A program made the translations under genes and the position numbers. Positions 8,527 to 15,490 of a stretch of 58,582 nt of DNA are shown one piece after another (the first letter of the stretch is position 1; each line of letters opens with the position of its first letter). The notes beneath the pieces are model-generated. The model was not told the DNA's origin. It did not search any database and worked only from the letters and a program-made list of their open reading frames with translations. The DNA is from Haematobacter massiliensis (GTDB lineage: Bacteria; Pseudomonadota; Alphaproteobacteria; Rhodobacterales; Rhodobacteraceae), in NCBI RefSeq assembly GCF_000740795.1, contig NZ_JGYG01000019.1, positions 1-58,582 on the forward strand, read 5' to 3'.

Positions 8527-8938
8527 CGATGTCCTCCCCGTTGAGAGCCGCGGCCAGCCATTCGTGACTGCTGGTCCAGCCGAAGGATTTCCGCGCACCG
8601 AGATCGATGACATGCGCGCCGCCGCCGAAGGCGTCGAGGCGCGGCCGGGAGCAGGTCAGGGCGTACTGGAACCCCCAGAGGCCGGCGAGGTCGATCTCTT
8701 CCGCAAGGCGCAACACGAAGCGGATGACGGCTTCGACATCGCCGTGGTCGTCGTCATGGATCCAGATGGCGCTGCCCTCGGGCGCGTCCTGGAGCACGAG
8801 ATCAAAGCCTGCGACCTCCGGGTCGTCTGCGTCCTGATCTGCGGCGCGAAGTTCCTGGAACAGCGCGAGCGCGCGGGCAGCCTTGTCGGGGGTGCCGACA
8901 TCGAGCAGGCACGAGAAATGGGTGAAGTAATCCGCCAT
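8519..8938 (-). CDS. Conserved acidic plasmid protein of unknown function
   Basis: The 139-residue protein starts MADYFTHFSCLLDVG and contains WIHDDDHGD near its middle and WGFQYALTCSRPRLDAFGGGA towards the end. It is acidic, soluble and has no known catalytic motif. The start follows an AGGAGG site. It overlaps the next gene by 8 nt, forming a two-gene unit. A strong GC hairpin lies 24-41 nt upstream and may separate its transcription from the genes before it. Confidence 0.75.
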   Translation of the reverse strand: MADYFTHFSCLLDVGTPDKAARALALFQELRAADQDADDPEVAGFDLVLQDAPEGSAIWIHDDDHGDVEAVIRFVLRLAEEIDLAGLWGFQYALTCSRPRLDAFGGGAHVIDLGARKSFGWTSSHEWLAAALNGEDIDA

Positions 8939-8961
8939 GGGGACCTCCTGAATGGGAAAGA

Positions 8962-8979
8962 CCCGGCCGAGAGGCCGGG
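8962..8979 (-). terminator. GC hairpin between plasmid genes
   Basis: A perfect 7-bp stem CCCGGCC/GGCCGGG with a 4-nt loop is followed on the minus strand by TCTTTCCC. It sits after the stop of the 65-residue gene and before the 139-residue gene, so it may be an intrinsic terminator or a leader hairpin. Confidence 0.5.
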
Positions 8980-9013
8980 CACTCGATTGGGATGAAGGGG
9001 TGGTCGGGGGCGA

Positions 9014-9211
9014 TTAGCCTGTGGAACTGTCGCCCGCCGCCTGTCGCGCGGCATGGGCGCAGAGCATCTGCCGATAGAAGCGCTTGCGCGCGGCCCGGAA
9101 GCCGCGAACGGCGCGCGTGTCGGGGTGCAGCGCCCGGACCGCTGCCCGAAGGACGGCGAAGGGCGAAGCCGTCGCTGGCACGCCGAGGCGCTGATAGGCT
9201 GGATCGGTCAT
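9014..9211 (-). CDS. Small basic protein of unknown function
   Basis: The 65-residue protein reads MTDPAYQRLGVPATASPFAV at its start and is rich in Ala and Arg. The opening resembles a very short J-domain-like start (a YxxLGV motif and then an HPDTR sequence near residue 29), but the HPD tripeptide alone is not enough to call it a DnaJ protein. It begins 1 nt after the stop of the DUF6915-like gene, so it belongs to that operon. Confidence 0.65.
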   Translation of the reverse strand: MTDPAYQRLGVPATASPFAVLRAAVRALHPDTRAVRGFRAARKRFYRQMLCAHAARQAAGDSSTG

Positions 9212-9212
9212 C

Positions 9213-9590
9213 TCAGGTGACCTCGACCACGGGCGAGGCGAGATGCGGATCGACCAGCGCCTCGATCCGCGCCGACCGGCCCATCCAGGGCTCGGGCCGG
9301 ATGGCCTTCACCCAGTCGGCAAAGCTCGGGATGAAGCCGAGGTCCTCCTTGACATGCTGCTCACCGACCCAGCGGGTCGGGATGATGCGCCCGGTCGAGA
9401 GTGTGAGGGTGCGACCGAAGATCGTCTCGGCCATGAAGATGCCCTCGGCATGGTGGCGCAAGGCCCGGTGCCGAAAGTCCGCTGTGATCTCCTTGCTCTG
9501 GTCGAACCAGGCATGCACCGCGATGAAGTCGTCGACCGTGCCGCCCCATTTCTTCACCGAGGACAGGGCGTGGTGATAGGGATGTGCCAT
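9213..9590 (-). CDS. DUF6915-like plasmid protein
   Basis: The 125-residue protein begins MAHPYHHALSSVKKWGG and has the family's His-rich features: an initial HPYHH, the sequence HAWFDQSKE (about 26-34), and RHRALRHHAEGIF (about 39-51). The DUF number is assigned from memory of the pattern. Function is unknown. I took the start at 9590 because the longer frame overlaps the upstream gene and lacks family-like sequence. It lies 10 nt after the preceding gene and 1 nt before the next. Confidence 0.78.
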   Translation of the reverse strand: MAHPYHHALSSVKKWGGTVDDFIAVHAWFDQSKEITADFRHRALRHHAEGIFMAETIFGRTLTLSTGRIIPTRWVGEQHVKEDLGFIPSFADWVKAIRPEPWMGRSARIEALVDPHLASPVVEVT

Positions 9591-9600
9591 CGCCGCCTCC

Positions 9601-10092
9601 TCAGAAATCATGGGTGTAGAGTTCGGACGAGGTGTACCGCTCGTTGAATTCGAGATGGATGCAGCGGGCCGCGGCGTCGAAGCAGAATTCGCCCCAAGCG
9701 CCGTCGTTGTTCTCCCAGCCGCCATGGGTGTCGGAAAGGAAGTCGTAGGCCAGTTGCTCGACGACATCTTCGAGCGAGAGCTGGCGCATCTCGACCTCGG
9801 GGTCGTCCCAGGTCAGCGCGGCGTATTCGATTTCGGTGGCGGGGAAATCGACGGCGATCTCACCGGACCATGCGCCGATGCTTTCGATCTGGCCGCTGTC
9901 CCCAGCACCGTCGAAGGTCACGGTGACATGGGTGATGCCGGCGGCCGTGAGGCCGTCGAAGAGGCGATCCTTGTTGCCGGGGCGCAGCGCTTCGATACGG
10001 GCGGTGCGTTCGGCATGCGCCGCGAAGATCTGCGCCATATCGACGGTCGGGGGGGCCATCGGCGGCGCGAGGGTGGGTTCACTCAGGGTCAT
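9601..10092 (-). CDS. DUF6878-like plasmid protein
   Basis: The 163-residue protein starts MTLSEPTLAPP. It has a central segment ITHVTVTFDGAGDSGQIE (about 53-70), followed by acidic sequence and a C-terminal domain with WGEFCFDAAARCIHLEFNERY. The family is common on alphaproteobacterial plasmids and its function is unknown (DUF number from memory). The start at 10092 follows a GGAG site and a structured leader with a GAGAGAG-type loop. It heads an operon with the next two genes. Confidence 0.8.
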   Translation of the reverse strand: MTLSEPTLAPPMAPPTVDMAQIFAAHAERTARIEALRPGNKDRLFDGLTAAGITHVTVTFDGAGDSGQIESIGAWSGEIAVDFPATEIEYAALTWDDPEVEMRQLSLEDVVEQLAYDFLSDTHGGWENNDGAWGEFCFDAAARCIHLEFNERYTSSELYTHDF

Positions 10093-10190
10093 CGGATGTC
10101 TCCGGTAAGAGGAAAGGATCGGAGCGGGGCCGGGCGATCTCTCTCCCCCGGACAAGCTCCAAATCCCCCCTGCCCTTCTCTGCCTCTCGG
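10093..10190 (-). promoter_or_regulatory. Structured 5' leader (leader family copy B)
   Basis: On the minus strand the box CGAGAGGCAGAGAAGGGCAG (plus 10170-10189) is followed by a hairpin with outer arms GGAGC/GCTCC (plus 10121-10125 and 10156-10160) and inner arms CCGGG/CCCGG. The tip is GGGAGAGAGATCG. A GGAG site and the ATG follow. The parts and order match leader A. Confidence 0.55.
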
Positions 10191-10193
10191 GCG

Positions 10194-10712
10194 TCACGCC
10201 GCGACCTGCAGCGCGTTGGCGGCAAAAGCGCGCCAGAGCGGGTCGACGAGACGCCCGTCCAGAAGATCGGCGCGGTGGCGCAGCCGTTGCGCCAGATTCG
10301 GCTCGCCCCAGGCAGTCGCGCGGCCGGCCTGCGCGCGCAACTGGCTCGCCTCGGTCACGACGCCCCGCGCTTCGGCCGCGCTCCACACCGGGTGGCACCA
10401 GGCGACGGCGTGATCACTGGCGGCCCCGGCCAGCACAAGGCGCTCGTCGCGATCGAGGATCGCCAGAAGCTGGGGCGCGACATTCGGGGCGATCCCCTCG
10501 GCATGGTCGATCGCGCCCTGCATGGCCTCGGCCAGAGTCGCAAAGCGGGAGAGGACCAGCGGCGCGGCCCGGCCCGACATGAGATCAGCCGGTGCACGGC
10601 GCGACAGAGTCAGGGCAAAAGGCAAGTTGGGATCAGTGTCGCCCGACGGAAAGGGTGGCGCGAAGCCCCGAGGGACTGCGGTCTGGTGAATAGGCTGGGG
10701 CAAGTCGAGCAT
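10194..10712 (-). CDS. Plasmid protein of unknown function
   Basis: The 172-residue protein begins MLDLPQPIHQTAVPRGF; I preferred this Met (10712) because it follows a GGAG site within the conserved leader. A central segment LVLSRFATLAEAMQGAIDHAE looks like a short fold shared by several plasmid hypotheticals, and the second half is Ala/Arg-rich. No catalytic motif or membrane segment is visible. The neighbouring RadC and DUF6878-like genes carry the same kind of leader, so it is probably expressed with them. Confidence 0.72.
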   Translation of the reverse strand: MLDLPQPIHQTAVPRGFAPPFPSGDTDPNLPFALTLSRRAPADLMSGRAAPLVLSRFATLAEAMQGAIDHAEGIAPNVAPQLLAILDRDERLVLAGAASDHAVAWCHPVWSAAEARGVVTEASQLRAQAGRATAWGEPNLAQRLRHRADLLDGRLVDPLWRAFAANALQVAA

Positions 10713-10793
10713 GGGAAGATCTCCGACGGCGCGGGAAGCCTCTCTCCCCACCTCATCCGTCAAAGGCCAAACCGCCGCCCTCTTCCTCGAAGG
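10713..10793 (-). promoter_or_regulatory. Structured 5' leader (leader family copy C)
   Basis: The block at plus 10724-10749 (CGACGGCGCGGGAAGCC then TCTCTCCCC) matches the 26-nt block before the DUF932 and ParB genes at most positions. It keeps the GACGG/CCGTC outer pairing and the GGGAG...CTTCC hairpin, and it starts 11 nt before the ATG. An upstream purine box lies at 10771-10789. Confidence 0.5.
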
Positions 10794-10820
10794 GGCGGCG
10801 GTGATGAGTCCGATGGGCCT

Positions 10821-11261
10821 TCAGAGCTTGCCGAGAGCCCGCAGGCTCAGCTCCGCCCCGGCGCCGACGATGATGTGGTCATGCAGCGTCAGACCGAGGT
10901 ACTTGCAGCCCTTCTGGATCTCCTTGGTCATGCTGAGATCGGCCTCCGAGGGCGTCGGATCGCCCGAGGGGTGGTTGTGGATCAGGACCAGGGCGCTGGC
11001 GTTCAGCATCAGCGCCCGCTTGATCACTTCGCGCGGATAGACCGGGACATGGTCGACCGTGCCGGTCGAGAGAAGCTCATCGGAGATGATGCGGTTCTTG
11101 CGGTCGAGGTAGAGAACGTGGAACCGCTCGATTGGGCCGCGGACGGTCAGCGCGCAATAGTCCAGAAGCGCCTGCCAGCTGCCGATGACCGGGTTTTGAC
11201 TGAGGTAGCGGCCGAGGATGTCGCGGGCCTCGAGGACGATGGTTTCTTCCTGGGGGGTCAT
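10821..11261 (-). CDS. RadC-family JAB/MPN metalloprotease-fold protein
   Basis: The 146-residue protein is a stand-alone RadC/JAB domain. The zinc-binding signature is complete: IHNHPSGDPTPSEAD (about 97-111) gives H-x-H-x10-D, with an upstream Glu region. Plasmid and ICE RadC proteins lack the helix-hairpin-helix of chromosomal RadC, as here, and are found beside anti-restriction genes. The substrate is unknown. The start at 11261 is preceded by a short version of the shared leader. Confidence 0.88.
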   Translation of the reverse strand: MTPQEETIVLEARDILGRYLSQNPVIGSWQALLDYCALTVRGPIERFHVLYLDRKNRIISDELLSTGTVDHVPVYPREVIKRALMLNASALVLIHNHPSGDPTPSEADLSMTKEIQKGCKYLGLTLHDHIIVGAGAELSLRALGKL

Positions 11262-11309
11262 GGGGGTCTCGCTGAATTGCGCAGGCCGAAGCCCCCTGCC
11301 CTCTCGGGG
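11262..11309 (-). promoter_or_regulatory. Short 5' leader of the RadC gene (leader family copy F)
   Basis: The minus strand reads CCCCGAGAGGGCAGGGG (plus 11293-11309), which matches the purine box of the longer leaders. It is followed by a small CTTCGGCC hairpin and then the start codon. The large distal hairpin of the other copies is missing. Confidence 0.4.
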
Positions 11310-11342
11310 CGGGGCCAGTGGCATGCATTTGAAAGGGGAAAG

Positions 11343-11371
11343 CGCGACCGCCACGTGCGAGGGCGGTCGCG
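11343..11371 (-). terminator. Terminator after the DUF932 gene
   Basis: A perfect 10-bp stem (CGCGACCGCC pairing with GGCGGTCGCG) with a 9-nt loop lies 16 nt past the DUF932 stop codon. On the minus strand it is followed by CTTTCCCCTTT. It probably ends DUF932 transcription before the RadC leader. Confidence 0.6.
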
Positions 11372-11386
11372 TTGTCGGGCCCGGCG

Positions 11387-12586
11387 TCAGCCGACTCGGT
11401 CGAGGAGCTTCTTGGCGCGCCCTTCCATGTCGAGGCGGGCGTCCTGCTGGGTCTTGTAGCGTGCAAGCCGCGTGATGCCCTGCACGAAATCGAAGATGCT
11501 CTCGGGCGGGCGGCCCTCTTCCATCAGAACCTTTTCGATGATCTTGCCCGACTCCGCCTTCGAGAAGCCGCGCTTCCTCAGGAAGTCGTGCCGATCCTCA
11601 TCCGTCCGCGCCACGATCTGCTGCCGCGCGGCCTTGATGCCGTTCACAAAGCCCTGCGGCGAGGAATTGGCGAAGCGCGTCAGCGCAGGGGCCGCCTCAT
11701 GGGCAAAGCGCGAGGCGGCGTATTTCGAGTGGCGGATGGTGATCTCCTGGAATTCCTCGACGCCCCAGAGGTTGCGGTTCTGGCACACGGCCCGCAGGTA
11801 GAAGCTTGCCATGCCGAGGGTCTTCGCGCCCACCTCGGAGTTCCAGCAGTAGAAGCCCCGGAAGTAGAGATCGGGGGAGCCGTCCGGCAGCCTGCCGGCC
11901 TCGATCGGGTTGTGATCGTCGACCAGGAACAGGAAGACGTCGCGGTCCGAGGCATAGAGCGTGGTCGTGTCCCGGCTGATCTCGACGTCGGGGTTGTAGA
12001 CTCCGGTCGACCAGTCGAGGACGCCCGGCACCTTCCAACGCGTATCGCCCGTGCCATTGCCCGCGATGCGCTGGACCGCCTCGACCAGCTCATGGTCATG
12101 GATGCGGCCATAGTCAGGACCGGTCACGGCGCGCAGTTCGGTGCGGCCGTCTTCCGTCTCGAAGGTCTTCACCTGCTCTGCGCGGTGGTTGGCAAGCCCG
12201 TATTGCAGGTTGATCCCCGCCAGCGGCGCGGGCAACTGCCGCAGGTAGGAGGCCGGGGCGCCGACGATGCTCGCAAGCTGGCCGAAGGCCCAGTGCGTGG
12301 GTGCCACCGGTTCATGTGCCTTCGGTAGCATCAGGTGCAACCGCTCGGCGCTGTCGCGCGCGGCCTCGACCCGGATGTCCGCCGTCTGCACCACACGGCT
12401 GCGGCTACGCTCGGACCGGCCCTTCACATTGGCCCATAGATCGTCGAGCGACAGATACCGCTCATCATCCGGCCGGTTGAACCACTCGGACGACACCCGC
12501 CCGTTCCGCTCACCCCGGCTCACATCCACTTTCCAGCCACCCGCTCGCGCCGGCGCGACCGGATCCAGAACTTCCACAACGCCCAT
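11387..12586 (-). CDS. DUF932 domain protein
   Basis: The 399-residue protein is of the DUF932 type, common on large plasmids and phages and of unknown function. Recognisable parts are the FNRPDDERYLSLDDL start, the central ILTGPDYGRIHD-like segment (VTGPDYGRIHDHELV), FRGFYCWNSEVGAKTLG and CQNRNLWGVEEF. The C-terminal third is helical and Arg-rich. The start is set by the leader: the GGAG site and ATG follow the 26-nt structured block at the same distance as in the large ParB gene. It diverges from the SOS mutasome operon. Confidence 0.88.
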   Translation of the reverse strand: MGVVEVLDPVAPARAGGWKVDVSRGERNGRVSSEWFNRPDDERYLSLDDLWANVKGRSERSRSRVVQTADIRVEAARDSAERLHLMLPKAHEPVAPTHWAFGQLASIVGAPASYLRQLPAPLAGINLQYGLANHRAEQVKTFETEDGRTELRAVTGPDYGRIHDHELVEAVQRIAGNGTGDTRWKVPGVLDWSTGVYNPDVEISRDTTTLYASDRDVFLFLVDDHNPIEAGRLPDGSPDLYFRGFYCWNSEVGAKTLGMASFYLRAVCQNRNLWGVEEFQEITIRHSKYAASRFAHEAAPALTRFANSSPQGFVNGIKAARQQIVARTDEDRHDFLRKRGFSKAESGKIIEKVLMEEGRPPESIFDFVQGITRLARYKTQQDARLDMEGRAKKLLDRVG

Positions 12587-12668
12587 CGGCTATCTCCCGC
12601 GACGGGCGCCGGGAGCCACTCTCCCAGCCATCAACCCGTCGCGAAAGCAACCGCCCTTCCCTAACTCT
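12587..12668 (-). promoter_or_regulatory. Structured 5' leader of the DUF932 gene (leader family copy D)
   Basis: The 26-nt block at plus 12600-12625 is identical at 25 positions to the block before the ParB gene at 46520-46545, and both begin 13 nt upstream of the ATG. On the minus strand it folds as GACGGG...CCCGTC around a GGGAG-AGTGG-CTCCC hairpin. The single difference keeps pairing through a wobble. A purine-rich box lies at 12651-12668. Confidence 0.65.
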
Positions 12669-12738
12669 AAGAGCCAAATCCTCAGATCAATGAGCGGACC
12701 TCGGTACCATCCGAGCACGGCCTTCCAACAGAGAGAAT

Positions 12739-12753
12739 GTTCTGGCAATGTTC
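12739..12753 (+). promoter_or_regulatory. LexA (SOS) box of the mutasome operon
   Basis: GTTCTGGCAATGTTC is a perfect GTTC-N7-GTTC alphaproteobacterial LexA operator, 38 nt before the SRAP start codon. It predicts DNA-damage induction of the whole SRAP-imuA-imuB-dnaE2 operon. Confidence 0.85.
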
Positions 12754-12791
12754 CGGATCATCCCTTCCGTCCCGATTCCACGGACCCGTCC

Positions 12792-13472
12792 ATGTGTAAT
12801 CTCTATTCCCAGACCAAGAGCCAGGATGCGATGCGGCATGTCTTCGACGACATGCGCGCGGGTGACGAGGAGCTGATCGACGACGCTGGCAACCTGCCGC
12901 CGATGGCGGGGATCTTCCCCGACTATCCCGCGCCGATCATCCGGAACGGACCGGGCGGAGGCTGGCAACTGACCAAAGCACGCTGGGGCATGCCGACACC
13001 GCAGGTGTTTCTGGCAGGCAAGCGCACCGATCCTGGCGTCACCAACATCCGCAATGTGGCCTCGGCCCATTGGAGACGCTGGCTCGGGGTGGAGCATCGC
13101 TGCCTCGTGCCCTTCACCACCTTTTCCGAGATCGACAGCCGCCCGGGCGCACCCCGCAACCATCCGGTTTGGTTCGCGCTTGGCCAGCATCGCCCCCTGG
13201 CCTTCTTCGCGGGCATCCGCACCGAATGGACCTCGGTGCGCAAGCTGAAGGAGGGCGAGGTAACGGCAGAGCTGTTCGGCTTTCTGACCTGCCCACCCAA
13301 TGCCGAGGTTGCGAAGATCCATCCCAAGGCAATGCCGGTGATCCTGACCAGGCCCGAGGAGTGGCGGCGATGGCTGACTGCACCGGTGGCCGAGGCCTTG
13401 CCGCTGCAACGCCCCCTGCCCGACGGGACGCTGCAGATCGTGGCGGAGGGAGTGCGGGAAGATGCAGCCTGA
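12792..13472 (+). CDS. SOS response-associated peptidase (SRAP/YedK/HMCES family)
   Basis: The 226-residue protein begins MCNLYSQ: after Met removal Cys2 becomes the N-terminal nucleophile that forms a thiazolidine crosslink with abasic sites in single-stranded DNA. The family core is visible as PFTTFSEID (about 111-119) and, near the end, HPKAMPVIL, which holds the conserved His. I chose this ATG because Cys2 is obligatory; the longer frame from 12267 lies across the divergent leader. It is the first gene of the LexA-controlled operon and overlaps imuA by 11 nt. Confidence 0.93.
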   Translation: MCNLYSQTKSQDAMRHVFDDMRAGDEELIDDAGNLPPMAGIFPDYPAPIIRNGPGGGWQLTKARWGMPTPQVFLAGKRTDPGVTNIRNVASAHWRRWLGVEHRCLVPFTTFSEIDSRPGAPRNHPVWFALGQHRPLAFFAGIRTEWTSVRKLKEGEVTAELFGFLTCPPNAEVAKIHPKAMPVILTRPEEWRRWLTAPVAEALPLQRPLPDGTLQIVAEGVREDAA

Positions 13473-14064
13473 GACCTTGCGCCCTGAACTGCCCCCCACC
13501 GATGCTTTCGATCTGCGCGGGCGACGTGTGCATGAGGCCGAAGGCCGCGGTCGCCGAAGTTTTGCGCTGTTTCAGGCGGTGCGGCATCCCGGCCCGCTGG
13601 TCTGGATCCTGCCCGCCCATGTGCCGGAACTGCCGATGCTGCGCGGATTGCCGAAAGGTGTCGGCGAACGGCTGCATCTGTTCCGGCCCGAGGGCGAAAC
13701 CGATCTCTTGTGGTGCATCGAGGAGGCACTGCGCTCGGCTCCCGTCGGCCTCGTCATCGCCGAACCGGAAAAGCCCCTGTCGCTGACCGCCGGGCGCCGC
13801 CTGCAACTGGCGGCCGAAGCCGGGGGGACCACCGGCCTGATGCTGATCCGCGAAGGCGCGGGCAGCAATGCCACCGAAACGCGCTGGGCCTGTGCCCCCG
13901 TCGCAAGCCCGGCGGCGGACTCGACTCTGCATTGCTGGACCCTTAATAAGAACAAAAAGGGAACTTTCGGAAGTTGGATTGTGAACTGGAATGGCGCGAC
14001 GGCTGCTGTCCATCTGGTTTCCGAGGCTGGCCAGCGACATCAGCCTGCGGAACCGCCCGGTTGA
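13462..14064 (+). CDS. imuA: ImuA, mutasome scaffold protein
   Basis: The 200-residue protein matches ImuA, a RecA/SulA-related protein that recruits the ImuB-DnaE2 translesion complex. Visible parts are GRGRRSFALFQAVRHPGPLVW (split here by description), LPKGVGERLHLF and TRWACAPV. Position and overlap with SRAP and imuB support the call. It ends with an unusual tail from about residue 157 (LNKNKKGTFGSWIVNWNG) that overlaps the imuB start by 74 nt; ImuA proteins are usually somewhat longer, so the C-terminus may have drifted. Confidence 0.88.
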   Translation: MQPETLRPELPPTDAFDLRGRRVHEAEGRGRRSFALFQAVRHPGPLVWILPAHVPELPMLRGLPKGVGERLHLFRPEGETDLLWCIEEALRSAPVGLVIAEPEKPLSLTAGRRLQLAAEAGGTTGLMLIREGAGSNATETRWACAPVASPAADSTLHCWTLNKNKKGTFGSWIVNWNGATAAVHLVSEAGQRHQPAEPPG

Positions 14065-15490
14065 AGGGCCCCTTGCCCTGAGCCTGCGCTCGGGCAATAC
14101 CGATCATCTGCATTGCCTGAACCCCGCCGCCATGGCCCGCGGCCTGCATCGCGGCATGGCACTGGCCGATGCCCGCGCGATCTGTCCCGATCTTGCCATA
14201 CGCCCCGCTGATCTGGCGCGTGAGGCGGCGGCGCTGGCGTCCTTGCGCCGCTGGGCCAGCCGCTATGCCCCCATGATTGCCACGGATGGCGCGGACGGGC
14301 TGATGGCCGATATCTCGGGCGTGCCGCATCTGTTCGGCGGCGAAGCCGGTTTGCGCGAGGACTTGCACGCGCGGCTGACGCGGGCGGGCCTGCATGCGGA
14401 AAGCGCCATCGCCGGAACCCGTGGCGCCGCCCATGCACTGGCCCGTCACGGCGGCGGCATCGTGCCTGATGGGCGACTGATCGAGGGGATCGGTCGCCTG
14501 CCGGTGACAGCTCTAAGAGTGGATCCTGAAACGGCCGATGCGCTGGCGCGGGTGGGTCTCTCACGCATTGCCGATCTGGCGCATTTGCCGCGCGCGCCTC
14601 TGGCCCGCCGCTTCGGGCAAGGGCTGGTTCTTCGGCTGGATCAGGCGCTTGGGCAGCGCGACGAGCCCGTGGCAGCGAAACCGGACGCCCCGCATTTCGG
14701 GGTGCGGATGACACTCCCCGAACCGATCGAACTGCAATCCGATGTCATGGCGGGGCTGGAACGCCTGCTGGACCGGCTCTGCGCCAAGCTCGCCCAACAT
14801 CAGATGGGTGCGCGCCGGGTCCGGTTGGAGCTGCGCCGCGTTGATCGCCAATCTGCACAGGTCGAGATCGGTCTCGCCCGCCCGATGCGCGATGCGGCCC
14901 GCATCGCTGCGCTGTTTGCCAAGGGCGTGGACGAGGTGGATGCCGGTTTCGGCATTGATGCCCTTCGCCTGACTGCCCCGGTGACAGAGGCCCTTGCGCC
15001 GGAACAGATTGGTGGCGGCCAGGCGATCCGGCACGACGATGCGTTGGCTGATCTTCTGTCCTCTGTCGGCAACCGCATCGGCTTTGACCGGGTGCTGCGG
15101 CTGTTGCCTGCAACCAGCCTGATCCCTGAGCGCAGTTTCCTCTTGGCCCCGGCTGCTTATTCCGCATCCGAACCGATCCCGCATCGCGGGGGGGCGGCGC
15201 GGCCGATCTCCCTGTTTCCGCCCGAGCCGGTGACCGCCGCCTCGGGCAACCCGCCCGCGAGTTTCCATTGGCGGCGCATGCGCTTCACCACGCTGCGCGC
15301 GCTGGGCCCAGAACGCATCACGCCGGAATGGTGGTTCGACGATCCCGCCTGGCGGTCGGGCCTGCGCGATTACTGGCGGATCGAGACACGGGAAGGGCCG
15401 CGGCTCTGGTTGTTTCACACCCCGCAAACCCCGGCCTGGCCCGCGCCCGGAGGGGCGCAGAACTGGCACGTACAGGGGGAGTTCGCATGA
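13991..15490 (+). CDS. imuB: ImuB, Y-family polymerase-like mutasome subunit
   Basis: The 499-residue protein starts MARRLLSIWFPRLASD and has the Y-family fold with GMALADARAICPDL and an ADISGVPHLFGGE finger segment. The catalytic acidic residues of true Y polymerases are not evident, as expected for ImuB, which is an adaptor that binds the beta clamp and DnaE2. A clamp-binding-like PISLFPPEP lies in the C-terminal part. It overlaps imuA at the start and dnaE2 at the end (ATGA), so the three are translationally coupled. Confidence 0.93.
   Translation: MARRLLSIWFPRLASDISLRNRPVEGPLALSLRSGNTDHLHCLNPAAMARGLHRGMALADARAICPDLAIRPADLAREAAALASLRRWASRYAPMIATDGADGLMADISGVPHLFGGEAGLREDLHARLTRAGLHAESAIAGTRGAAHALARHGGGIVPDGRLIEGIGRLPVTALRVDPETADALARVGLSRIADLAHLPRAPLARRFGQGLVLRLDQALGQRDEPVAAKPDAPHFGVRMTLPEPIELQSDVMAGLERLLDRLCAKLAQHQMGARRVRLELRRVDRQSAQVEIGLARPMRDAARIAALFAKGVDEVDAGFGIDALRLTAPVTEALAPEQIGGGQAIRHDDALADLLSSVGNRIGFDRVLRLLPATSLIPERSFLLAPAAYSASEPIPHRGGAARPISLFPPEPVTAASGNPPASFHWRRMRFTTLRALGPERITPEWWFDDPAWRSGLRDYWRIETREGPRLWLFHTPQTPAWPAPGGAQNWHVQGEFA

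Noticed and set aside
9014-9211. DnaJ-like call for the 65-residue protein
   Set aside because: It has an HPD tripeptide, but spacing and helices of a J domain are not evident.
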